7,939 nt of DNA from Ilumatobacteraceae bacterium (lineage in GTDB: Bacteria > Actinomycetota > Acidimicrobiia > Acidimicrobiales > Ilumatobacteraceae), in the NCBI GenBank assembly GCA_023263465.1, contig JALQWV010000010.1:1-7939 (forward strand). Direction: 5' to 3'. Below, piece after piece: positions 1 to 6,930 of the stretch (position 1 is its first letter; each line of letters opens with the position of its first letter). The notes beneath the pieces were generated by a model. That model was not told where the DNA came from. It worked only from the letters and a program-made list of their open reading frames with translations, and ran no database searches. The position numbers were made by a program, and so were the translations under genes.

Positions 1-1405
1 GGCGCGGCTGACCCTGCAGACCGAGAATGTGCATTGGTCCGAACGTCATGTTCATGCCAATCACCATCATCCAGAAGTTCCAAGTGCCCAACTTTTCACT
101 CAGTAATTTGCCGAACACTTTTGGCCACCAATAGTAAAAGCCAGAGAACAAACCAAAGATCGCTCCACCAAACAACACATAGTGGAAGTGCGCAACGATG
201 TAGTACGTATCGGTTTGCTGTGTGTCGGATGGAGCAATGGAGTGCGTTACACCCGAAAGGCCACCGATAGTAAACAACACGATGAGTCCCACCGCGAATT
301 TCATGGCAACGGTGAACTGGAGTTTTCCACCCCAAATCGTCATCGTCCAGTTAACAATCTTCACACCTGTTGGTACTGCAATCGCCATCGTCGAAATGGA
401 GAACACTGCAACAGACACTGGTCCGAGTCCTGATGCAAACATGTGGTGAGCCCACACGCCCCAACCCACGAAACCAATAGCCGCACCAGAAAACACCACA
501 AACGGATAACCAAACAGGGGCTTGCGCGAGAACACTGGCAAAACTTCGGAAATAACACCGAAGCTCGGCAAGATCAAGATGTACACCTCAGGATGTCCGA
601 AAATCCAGAAGAGGTGCTGCCACAGCAATGGGTCGGCACCAGCCGCAACATCAAAGAACGTCGCGCCAAAGTTTCGTTGGAATGACAACAGGAACAACGC
701 AACGGTAATTACCGGAACTGCAAACAACAAGAGGAACTGCACTACTAACTGCATCCACGTGAAAATCGGCATGCGCATGAGACTCATGCCGGGAGCTCGC
801 ATATTGAGCACGGTGGTAATGAGGTTCACCGCACCAACAAGTGACGCAATTCCCGTGATTTGAAGTCCGAGGGTCCAAAAATCAATGCCGTGACTTGGTG
901 AGAAGATTGGTCCAGAGTTCGGCGCATACATAAACCAACCACCATCTGCAGCACCACCAAGGAACCATGCCAAGTTAAGGAAGATTCCGCCAAACAAAAA
1001 CGCCCAAAAACTAAACGCATTCATGCGCGGGAACGCAACGTCACGTGCTCCGATTTGCAACGGAATGAAATAGTTTGCAAGTCCCGCAGCCATTGGCATA
1101 ACGAACAAGAACACCATGGTTGTTGCATGCATGGTGAACATCTGGTTATACAAATCTGCGTTCAATACTTTTCCGTTTGGTGCAGCAAGTTGCAAACGAA
1201 TCAGAACCGCTTCGAGTCCACCAACGATGAAAAAGAACAGTGCTGCAGCTGAATACATAATGCCGAGCTTCTTGTGGTCCACGGTGAACAGCCATGATTT
1301 CCAGCCTGTTGTTGAGACAGGTCGCTTCAGAGCACCAAGCGAAGTGCTTGGCGTGGCAGATGAGAAAACCTCAGTGCTGGTTATTGAACGCTCAATGATT
1401 GCCAT
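1..1405 (-). CDS. ctaD: Cytochrome c oxidase subunit I (aa3-type, catalytic), 3' end cut by window edge
   Basis: This is the catalytic membrane subunit of haem-copper oxygen reductase, which reduces O2 to water and pumps protons. The first 468 residues are visible; the C-terminus lies beyond base 1. All key residues of an A-type oxidase are present: haem a ligands H93 (in FTMHATTM) and H408, haem a3 ligand H406 (AHFHY), CuB ligands H271, H320 and H321, and Tyr275 of GHPEVY, the tyrosine that is cross-linked to a CuB histidine in this family. D122 (ARDVAFPR) marks the D-channel entrance, E273 its inner end, and K349 (PTGVK) the K-channel. The ATG at 1405 follows AGGGAGA by only 3 bases and lies 12 bases after the ctaC stop, so it is the last gene of the visible operon. 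The start is supported by the usual N-terminal DHKKLG segment at about residues 43-48. The family assignment is certain; the complete length is unknown. Confidence 0.97.
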   Translation of the reverse strand, partial: MAIIERSITSTEVFSSATPSTSLGALKRPVSTTGWKSWLFTVDHKKLGIMYSAAALFFFIVGGLEAVLIRLQLAAPNGKVLNADLYNQMFTMHATTMVFLFVMPMAAGLANYFIPLQIGARDVAFPRMNAFSFWAFLFGGIFLNLAWFLGGAADGGWFMYAPNSGPIFSPSHGIDFWTLGLQITGIASLVGAVNLITTVLNMRAPGMSLMRMPIFTWMQLVVQFLLLFAVPVITVALFLLSFQRNFGATFFDVAAGADPLLWQHLFWIFGHPEVYILILPSFGVISEVLPVFSRKPLFGYPFVVFSGAAIGFVGWGVWAHHMFASGLGPVSVAVFSISTMAIAVPTGVKIVNWTMTIWGGKLQFTVAMKFAVGLIVLFTIGGLSGVTHSIAPSDTQQTDTYYIVAHFHYVLFGGAIFGLFSGFYYWWPKVFGKLLSEKLGTWNFWMMVIGMNMTFGPMHILGLQGQPR

Positions 1406-1417
1406 GATTCTCCCTAA

Positions 1418-2665
1418 TTACTTCAGCGTCAACAGATAGGCGACAAGTTTTTCAATGTCTGCTTCTGTAAGTCCAAGATTTGGCATACCGCGATACTTGC
1501 CACCTGTGCTGGTGAGCAATGCCGGGTTTGCATACATCGGCTTCATGGCTGGAGCATTGCGTAACCAGCCACGTAAATCCTTTTGATTCAAACAATCTTC
1601 GCTCACGCCACTCAGATATTTTGCGCCAAACGACTCAGAGTCGGCAGTCCACACATCTTCACGGCACGACTTGTTCAACAAATCAAATGTCGCACCCGCA
1701 AACGTATTGCGGCTCATAAGGTGCGACAAGTTTGGTGCAGCACCTGAAACAATGTTTTCGTCAGGAGCAGCAATAACTGGTGTGCCATCTGCCCGCTTCA
1801 TGCCGTTCACTTGATGGCATCGCACACACTGGTTCATGAATACGGTTTCACCTTCTTTGGCAAGCGTGTTTTCTGCGGGTGACGTATAGGGCTTCAATTG
1901 GTTTGCCACCCACTTTGCAAAATCGGCTTTACTCAGCGCAACAGCTTCCATACGCATGTTGGCATGCGAAAGACCGCAGAACTCAGTGCATTGACCTGCA
2001 TAAATTCCCGGCTTATCCGCTTCAATTCGATTCAAGTGCACACGTCCAGGAACAGCATCACGTTTCCCGTTCAATGCAGGAATCCAATATGAGTGAATGA
2101 CGTCGCGACTCGTTTGACGCAGCAACACCTTGGTTCCCGCTGGAATAACGAGTTGGCCAGACGTGATGATCGGTTGCGTAATTCCAAATTCATTTTGAAC
2201 CGGATAGTCGTATTCCCACCACCATTGTTGGCCCGTGACATTAATGATCATTTCCGTGTCACTCGTTTTTGCAAGATCGAACACTGTTCGGAATGTGAAT
2301 ACTCCGACAACCGTCAAAATGAGCGCAGGAATAATCGTCAGTGTGATTTCCAGCGCAGGATTGCCATGCGACTGATGTGGAATCGGCTGACCTTTGTCGC
2401 GAAACCGAATCACGGCGATAATCACTGCGACAGTGACAATGACTCCAATAATCCCAGCAACAGCAAAAACTGGCTTTTGTAGATTGTCAATAATCTCTGC
2501 GTTTGGCCCCTTTGGCTGCCACGTATCTTGCGGTGCATTTGTTGCACAGCCAGATAGGAACAATGCGCTCGCAATACCCGAAACCACTCCAACTACTCGA
2601 CGACGCATGTCGCTAAGCCTATTGACCGAGCTGGTTGCGTGTTCAGTTGTGTTTTGGTGTCTCAC
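1418..2665 (-). CDS. ctaC: Cytochrome c oxidase subunit II with fused cytochrome c domain (caa3-type), lipoprotein
   Basis: This subunit takes up electrons and passes them to CtaD. In order, the 415 residues show: a basic N-terminus, a lipobox LSGC with the lipidated cysteine at C40, two transmembrane helices (about 66-88 and 104-126), the aromatic motif GQQWWWEYDYP (145-155), the CuA cupredoxin domain with ligands H191, C226, E228, C230, H234 and M237, and a C-terminal class I cytochrome c domain with CVRCH (280-284) and the probable axial Met394 in RGMPNLG. The cytochrome c domain makes this a caa3-type subunit that carries its own haem c. Two additional cysteines, C334 and C359, sit in a long insertion between the haem motif and Met394. 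The GTG start at 2665 overlaps the upstream stop as GTGA and is preceded at a 6-base spacing by a strong ribosome site, GAGGTGAT. An internal ATG (2608, residue 20) would also retain the signal peptide but has a weaker site. Confidence 0.97.
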   Translation of the reverse strand: MRHQNTTEHATSSVNRLSDMRRRVVGVVSGIASALFLSGCATNAPQDTWQPKGPNAEIIDNLQKPVFAVAGIIGVIVTVAVIIAVIRFRDKGQPIPHQSHGNPALEITLTIIPALILTVVGVFTFRTVFDLAKTSDTEMIINVTGQQWWWEYDYPVQNEFGITQPIITSGQLVIPAGTKVLLRQTSRDVIHSYWIPALNGKRDAVPGRVHLNRIEADKPGIYAGQCTEFCGLSHANMRMEAVALSKADFAKWVANQLKPYTSPAENTLAKEGETVFMNQCVRCHQVNGMKRADGTPVIAAPDENIVSGAAPNLSHLMSRNTFAGATFDLLNKSCREDVWTADSESFGAKYLSGVSEDCLNQKDLRGWLRNAPAMKPMYANPALLTSTGGKYRGMPNLGLTEADIEKLVAYLLTLK

Positions 2666-3774
2666 GGCACAATCACCTCAATGCTTTGTCCGGCCAAACC
2701 TGGAACGGTCAGCGTGAAAGGTTTTCCGGCTTCTGCTGGTTTAGGGATATTGAGGGTCAACAGTTGCTCAAACCCTTGTTCAATTAGTTGGGTGCAATGC
2801 ACCACCTCTTCCTTCACGCCATCGGCAACCGTTTTGCTTCCCAAATTTGCGACTAACCGATATTCGCCCTCGGTTTTATTTCGAAACAGGATGTTTGTCG
2901 GATTAGAGCGTGGAACAGTAATTGATTGCTGACTCCCTGCAAATCCTTGTACTGATGCAACTAACTTTCCATCGATGAGTTCTATGTAGGTATCAACGCT
3001 GGCAGTCGCCGACACGCCTTCTAACGGAAGTTTGTCGAAGTGTTCGGATTTTTCTGCACCGCATTCTTGGTGCATGTAGTGGCCTTCTTCTTTTGCAAGA
3101 ACAAGCTCTTCACGAATACCAACGCCTGCACTAGCAATTCCCGCGGCAACAATTCCCACTACTCCGAGTACACAAATTCCCGAAACCAAACCACGCTTCA
3201 AGTTTGGGCGAACCGAAAACAACACACCAGCTGCAAGTACTAGCGATCCAAGAACAATGAATGCAATCGCTCCAACACTCTTATTGACTGCAAGCGTAAT
3301 ACGAGAGAAAGAAAGAATGACCACGCCCAAACCAACTGCTGCAAGTACTGGAAATTCAATTGGGTTCAGCAAACGCTTACGCAACGACGCGTTATAGGCG
3401 CTATCACTTGATGCTCGCTCAGACCAACTGAGAACGGACCATTCGACAAGTGCTGCGAGCAACAACACCACACCGAGCAATGTCACGACCGTGGAGGTAA
3501 TCGCTCCAACGAGCAACAGCGTTGTGCCTACAGCAGCAATTAACGGCCAAATGGACTTGGTTGGGGCTGCAGCAGATGCCGCAACGCCTTCTTCACCGTT
3601 TGATCCATCTCGAGTAAACAACAGCAAGCCAGTGAGCAATGCAGTTGCGCCCACCAGGCCAAATAGCGCTGTGCCGCCAATTGCTGACTCACTAATAAGC
3701 AGCATGTAGATAGCAAAAGCAATAGTTCCAAGAAAAGTGATTCCGAAGAAGTATTTGGATCCGGTTGAAAACAT
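2662..3774 (-). CDS. Subunit IV (CtaF)-like multi-helix membrane protein with C-terminal ligandless cupredoxin-like domain
   Basis: The 370-residue protein has no firm family name. Residues 1-118 have the layout of actinobacterial oxidase subunit IV (CtaF): two helices (about 8-27, 33-53), a polar loop, then a helix pair starting at SIWPLIAAVG (about 74-117). Three further helices follow (about 140-161, 166-188, 196-219). The exterior C-terminal part (about 221-370) has a cupredoxin-like strand pattern, with SITVPRSNPTNILFRNKTEG (284-303) followed by EYRLVANLG, and an end of FTLTVPGLAGQSIEVIV. At the expected copper positions there is Tyr305 instead of His, and the terminal Cys-His-Met set is absent (L360 and Q363 near the usual His and Met places). 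C238 and C327 could form a disulfide. The ATG at 3774 is preferred because AGGTAG precedes it by 4 bases; a longer reading to 3843 would run deep into the upstream gene. It ends in a GTGA overlap with ctaC. The CtaF and cupredoxin assignments are by-eye inferences. Confidence 0.72.
   Translation of the reverse strand: MFSTGSKYFFGITFLGTIAFAIYMLLISESAIGGTALFGLVGATALLTGLLLFTRDGSNGEEGVAASAAAPTKSIWPLIAAVGTTLLLVGAITSTVVTLLGVVLLLAALVEWSVLSWSERASSDSAYNASLRKRLLNPIEFPVLAAVGLGVVILSFSRITLAVNKSVGAIAFIVLGSLVLAAGVLFSVRPNLKRGLVSGICVLGVVGIVAAGIASAGVGIREELVLAKEEGHYMHQECGAEKSEHFDKLPLEGVSATASVDTYIELIDGKLVASVQGFAGSQQSITVPRSNPTNILFRNKTEGEYRLVANLGSKTVADGVKEEVVHCTQLIEQGFEQLLTLNIPKPAEAGKPFTLTVPGLAGQSIEVIVP
2672..2679 (-). 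promoter_or_regulatory. Ribosome binding site of ctaC inside the end of the upstream gene
   Basis: GAGGTGAT on the minus strand, 6 bases before the GTG start of ctaC. It lies in the last codons (Glu-Val-Ile) of the upstream gene. It decides the GTG at 2665 as the start over the internal ATG at 2608, and suggests translational coupling through the GTGA overlap. Confidence 0.75.
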
Positions 3775-3778
3775 TGCG

Positions 3779-3784
3779 CTACCT
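3779..3784 (-). promoter_or_regulatory. Ribosome binding site of the subunit IV-like gene, overlapping the preceding stop codon
   Basis: AGGTAG on the minus strand lies 4 bases before the ATG at 3774 and overlaps the TAG stop of the subunit III-like gene (3783-3785). It supports the shorter start and suggests re-initiation by ribosomes finishing the upstream gene. Confidence 0.55.
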
Positions 3785-4397
3785 ATTTCTGCACATACAC
3801 AACGAACCACAACGCGATGAACGCTGTGGAGAGGAAGTACCAATACATGGCATGTGCGGTGACGACTGCTCGATCAGCAACTCGGCCACCCAACACGCGG
3901 AACGCGGCAACTAGAGAAAACGCAATGCCAGTACAAATGAGCACAAGCATTGTTCCGGTGATTGCATAAAACATCGTTTGGTATGAACCGTCAGCAAGTA
4001 CCGCACCCATCTGCTTATAAATCGCTACCTGTGCATTCACTGCTGCTACACCAATTACTCCCGTGATGAACAGTGCAAGCGTGGTGTGCTGTGCGTCTTT
4101 ACGCGTTGCCGAGTACACCGCCCACTGACCCATAATTGCCGCAATCACCATGGTGATCGCAAGAGTGTTGGTTGCAACTTCTGGAATTTTTAAATCTGCA
4201 GGAAGCCAATCATGGATCATTTTGTTGTTCCTGCCAACACGTAATGGCGATGCATCTCGAAACTTAAACCACACGGCCAACATGCCAAACATCAACATGG
4301 TGCCCGCACCTACCACCGCACCTGTAGCGATAAACAATGGGTGACGTGCAGCAGTAGTTGGACCTGCCGGCAATACGCGATCACCTGCGGTGGTCAT
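3783..4397 (-). CDS. ctaE: Cytochrome c oxidase subunit III-like protein, divergent, five helices
   Basis: The 204-residue protein has five predicted transmembrane helices (about 21-43, 75-97, 103-122, 140-167, 180-201), the short form usual in actinobacterial and caa3-type subunit III, which helps stabilise subunit I. The family is recognisable from MLMFGMLAVWFKFRD near the first helix, PEVATNT before the second, and an ending AHAMYWYFLS...LWFVVYVQK that parallels the usual YWHFVD...Y-VQ ending. However, the normally conserved TGFHGLHV is ITGTMLVLI here (residues 146-154), losing both histidines, and WHFVD is WYFLS (186-190), losing His and Asp. It may therefore be a paralogue serving the neighbouring ligandless subunit I, with a canonical ctaE elsewhere. 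The ATG at 4397 overlaps the upstream stop as ATGA and has GGGGGTG 4 bases ahead. Eight bases before the next start, it is clearly in the operon. Confidence 0.85.
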   Translation of the reverse strand: MTTAGDRVLPAGPTTAARHPLFIATGAVVGAGTMLMFGMLAVWFKFRDASPLRVGRNNKMIHDWLPADLKIPEVATNTLAITMVIAAIMGQWAVYSATRKDAQHTTLALFITGVIGVAAVNAQVAIYKQMGAVLADGSYQTMFYAITGTMLVLICTGIAFSLVAAFRVLGGRVADRAVVTAHAMYWYFLSTAFIALWFVVYVQK

Positions 4398-5899
4398 TGT
4401 GCACCCCCATCGATCCACGGATTACCTGCAACTCGTTGTCCCGTTGCAAGACTCTTACCAGCTGCCGCAATGGCTACGACTACACATAGGGCAAACAGCG
4501 CATGCCCGACTGTCGATACTGCATTCCACAACCCTGCCGGACCCGAATAGTCAAAATCTTTGACTGAGTCAGCTTGCTGATCAGCAAAACCAGCGATATA
4601 CATCGGAAGTGCTGCAAGCACCGTTGCAACAAAACCGAGAGCCCCAATTCCAGCAACAACTGCTGCTGGCAACATGCGTCCCCACAACGTTGGTCCCCAA
4701 AACGCAATTGCACTCCAGGCAACAAGCACAGTTCCGTACGTGATGTACACCAAAGCACCTTCCTCAAAAACGGTTCCAGAAAGGTTGGCGCTGGAAATCA
4801 ACTGCAATGCATTGCCCAACATTGCAGTGAGAATCATTCCGCCACCAAGAAACGCCGGAATAAATGGTGCGATCATTTTGATTGAATCAGATTTCAAAGT
4901 GAACAATGCAAGTGCGAGCACTACACCAACACCAAGGATTGGAAGCAAGTTAAAGAGTGCGTACGGCACAAAGCTCTTCGCTTTGTCAATAAATGTTCCG
5001 GTCCATGCAAGTCCATGCACCGTTTGCGTTACCGAACCTAGAAGTGCAACCGAAATAAGCCCTACCCCGATAAACACCCCACCACGTAGCGGTTGGGTTC
5101 TACGCGCTACAGCAGGTGCAAGCTCGGCAAGTACTCCGATTGCCGGAATGACATACAAAAATGTTTGAGGTTGCGACATTGACCAACCGAGCCATTTCAT
5201 GATGCCCATATTCGCCCCAAATGCAACGCGGGTGTAGTGGTGATCCACCACAACATAAATCAACGTTCCAAGAGCAACGGGAAGCGTGAGGACAAGACTG
5301 ATCGACCCAACCATTGAGGACCACGCAAATGATGGAACATCTGCTAAGTCTGTTCCAGCAGTTCGTGCGCTCAATACTGTTGCAACGACACTGACTGCTG
5401 CTGCAATCAGACCCAGTATCACCAAAGCAAGACCCAGTAGATATAGGTCAACCATCTGTGCGTTTCCGCCACCTGGCCCACCATTACCAACGAGTGATGC
5501 AACTACGACTGCGCTACCAATTGCCCACAGATAGAAGCCCAGCATGGCATTGCGAGCAAACATGACCGAGCGCGCACCCACGAGTGTTGGTGCAAGTGCA
5601 AGAGAGAGGCCAATCATGAGTGGAGCCGTGACACCAAACGATGCAAGTGTCTTTGACGCAGCAAACAACTGTGTCATCATTCCCTCATTGAATGTCAATG
5701 ACTTGCTGTCGATTCTCTCGAATCCCAACAACGTTGCAACTCCAACATATGTGAGCAACCACAGAGCGGCAGTACCAATGAAGAGTCGACCGATTCGCTT
5801 GTGATCGGTGGTGGTAAGCCAAGCAGCCACCGACCCGAGAAAACCTGAGTCGGCAGTGGCCTCGGCACCCAGCGTGGATGGCAGATTGACCGTGGTCAT
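4394..5899 (-). CDS. Subunit I (CtaD)-like membrane protein lacking haem and CuB ligands
   Basis: The intact 501-residue, many-helix membrane protein is homologous to cytochrome c oxidase subunit I. The match starts with AAWLTTTDHKRIGRLF (25-40), equivalent to KSWLFTVDHKKLG of the ctaD in this window, and continues colinearly through TQLFAASKTL (76-85), VGARSVMFAR (107-116), SQPQTFLYVIPAIGVLAE (242-259) and WGPTLWGR (401-408). By-eye alignment with that ctaD shows: haem a His93 becomes S82; the His-Phe-His of helix X becomes Ala-Leu-Val near 382-384; GHPEVY becomes SQPQTF, losing the CuB His, the Glu and the Tyr; and the CuB His-His pair becomes Val-His at 294-295, one His kept at most. D122 of the D-channel becomes S111. 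It therefore should not bind haem a, a3 or CuB, and cannot reduce oxygen as known oxidases do. The ATG at 5899 has no clear ribosome site. It starts 65 bases after ctaB and overlaps the subunit III-like gene by 4 bases. Its role is unknown; a structural or assembly partner is my inference. Confidence 0.85.
   Translation of the reverse strand: MTTVNLPSTLGAEATADSGFLGSVAAWLTTTDHKRIGRLFIGTAALWLLTYVGVATLLGFERIDSKSLTFNEGMMTQLFAASKTLASFGVTAPLMIGLSLALAPTLVGARSVMFARNAMLGFYLWAIGSAVVVASLVGNGGPGGGNAQMVDLYLLGLALVILGLIAAAVSVVATVLSARTAGTDLADVPSFAWSSMVGSISLVLTLPVALGTLIYVVVDHHYTRVAFGANMGIMKWLGWSMSQPQTFLYVIPAIGVLAELAPAVARRTQPLRGGVFIGVGLISVALLGSVTQTVHGLAWTGTFIDKAKSFVPYALFNLLPILGVGVVLALALFTLKSDSIKMIAPFIPAFLGGGMILTAMLGNALQLISSANLSGTVFEEGALVYITYGTVLVAWSAIAFWGPTLWGRMLPAAVVAGIGALGFVATVLAALPMYIAGFADQQADSVKDFDYSGPAGLWNAVSTVGHALFALCVVVAIAAAGKSLATGQRVAGNPWIDGGAQ
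4402..4408 (-). promoter_or_regulatory. Ribosome binding site of the subunit III-like gene
   Basis: GGGGGTG on the minus strand, 4 bases before the ATG at 4397 and inside the last codons of the preceding subunit I-like gene. It favours this ATG over a start at 4418, and with the ATGA overlap suggests coupled translation. Confidence 0.5.
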
Positions 5900-5964
5900 A
5901 ACGAACTAGACACTAACAATGGCAGGAGCTTGCGCCCGACTTCCCAGTGTTTGTGCATTTGTTC
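5900..5964 (-). other. Short gap between ctaB and the subunit I-like gene
   Basis: This is the longest gap inside the minus-strand cluster, 65 bases. I see no convincing hairpin terminator, no strong ribosome site before the ATG at 5899 and no clear promoter. A TAGTGT ending 10 bases before the start resembles a -10 element but lacks a matching -35. Read-through from ctaB is the simplest reading. Confidence 0.4.
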
Positions 5965-6894
5965 CTAACGAAGGAGCACGTCCACGGTCAGCGCAACAAA
6001 AACTGCCGTGACGTATGTAATGGAGAAGGTAAATAGTCTCATTGAACGCTTGGGGGAAGGTTCGCTTCCCAATCGAGCCGAGCCGATGACAAAAGCCACC
6101 CCAAATACCAATGCTGTAATTCCATAAATCCATCCGAGTTCTGCAACGGGAACAAGGACAAGGGTGAAAAGGGTAAGCAGGACGGCATACATCGTCATCG
6201 AGCGAACGGTTCGCTCTAACGAGACCACTACCGGCAACATAGGCACCCCTGCCGCCTTGTAGTCGTCTGCATGGCGAATAGCTAGTGCCCAAAAGTGTGG
6301 TGGAGTCCACAGAAAAATAACGATGAACAAAACGATCGGTGCCCACCCAAGCGAGTTCGTTACTGCCGCCCATCCGACCAGCACCGGCATTGCACCAGCC
6401 GCACCACCAATCACGATGTTTTGCCTACTCGTTCGCTTCAGCCACAACGAATAGACAAACACGTAGAACAGTGTTGCCGACACGGCCAACACCGCCGCGA
6501 GCAAATTGGCACCAGCCCACAACACACAAAAGGCCACAATCTCAAGCACAATTGCAAACATCATCGCCGCTTTTGGGGTCAATACCCCGGTAACTAGTGG
6601 GCGATTTTGTGTTCGCACCATGAGTTTGTCGATATCACGGTCGATGTACATGTTGATCGCGTTCGCTCCACCGGCTGCGAGCGTTCCGCCAATAAGGGTG
6701 ATTGCCATGAGTTGAATCGATGGCCATCCGCCTTCGGCCAACACCATCGTCGGAACCGTGGTGACAAGCAACAGTTCGACAACACGCAATTTCATCAATG
6801 CGATATATGCCCCAATCCGAGAGGTTGAAGCAGTACCACGGGGCTTATGGCCAAAAAACCGTGATGGAATAATTGGTCGAACGTCAAGGGCCAC
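5965..6894 (-). CDS. ctaB: Protohaem IX farnesyltransferase (haem O synthase)
   Basis: This membrane enzyme of the UbiA prenyltransferase family attaches a farnesyl group to haem B to make haem O, the precursor of haem A for aa3/caa3 oxidases. The 309 residues match the usual family length of about 300 and have about nine hydrophobic helices. Diagnostic sequences are the first Asp-rich motif NMYIDRDIDKLMVRTQNRPL (81-100), WLKRTSRQNIVIGGAAGAMP (151-170), WTPPHFWALAIRHADDYKAA (196-215) and the following GVPMLP. The start is taken as GTG at 6894, which leaves about 28 residues before the first conserved helix; there is no good ribosome site, so the start is uncertain or the mRNA may be leaderless. 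It is the first gene of the minus-strand cluster, consistent with supplying haem O to CtaD. ctaA (haem A synthase) is not in the window. Confidence 0.97.
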   Translation of the reverse strand: MALDVRPIIPSRFFGHKPRGTASTSRIGAYIALMKLRVVELLLVTTVPTMVLAEGGWPSIQLMAITLIGGTLAAGGANAINMYIDRDIDKLMVRTQNRPLVTGVLTPKAAMMFAIVLEIVAFCVLWAGANLLAAVLAVSATLFYVFVYSLWLKRTSRQNIVIGGAAGAMPVLVGWAAVTNSLGWAPIVLFIVIFLWTPPHFWALAIRHADDYKAAGVPMLPVVVSLERTVRSMTMYAVLLTLFTLVLVPVAELGWIYGITALVFGVAFVIGSARLGSEPSPKRSMRLFTFSITYVTAVFVALTVDVLLR

Positions 6895-6900
6895 AGACTT

Positions 6901-6930
6901 AGGCTACGGCGCATCCCGAGTGGCTACCAA
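6901..6930 (-). promoter_or_regulatory. Possible promoter for a leaderless ctaB operon transcript
   Basis: On the minus strand, TTGGTA (6925-6930) and TAGCCT (6901-6906) are separated by 18 bases, resembling a -35 and a TANNNT-type -10. The -10 ends 6 bases before the GTG of ctaB, so transcription would begin at or next to the start codon, which fits the missing ribosome site. Leaderless mRNAs are common in actinobacteria. The match to consensus is only moderate. Confidence 0.3.

Noticed and set aside
2093..2482. Plus-strand reading frame of 129 codons opposite ctaC.
   Set aside because: It lies wholly antisense to the well-supported CuA domain and transmembrane region of ctaC, and its translation shows no domain or sensible composition.
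2606..2608. Internal ATG of ctaC (residue 20) as the true start.
   Set aside because: It would still leave a usable lipoprotein signal, but the GTG at 2665 has a much better ribosome site (GAGGTGAT) and a GTGA overlap with the upstream gene.
4674..5168. Plus-strand reading frame of 164 codons opposite the subunit I-like gene.
   Set aside because: It is antisense to a clear membrane protein gene, has no recognisable domain and reflects the complement of that gene's codon pattern.
4394..5899. Pseudogene interpretation of the subunit I-like gene because its ligands are missing.
   Set aside because: The frame is open for 501 codons, keeps helix pattern and family landmarks, and has coupled overlap with the next gene. 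Loss is selective at cofactor positions, unlike random decay.
5906..6373. Minus-strand frame of 155 codons overlapping ctaB in another register.
   Set aside because: CtaB has all family motifs through this region; the alternative translation is rich in Arg, Cys and Ser without any pattern.
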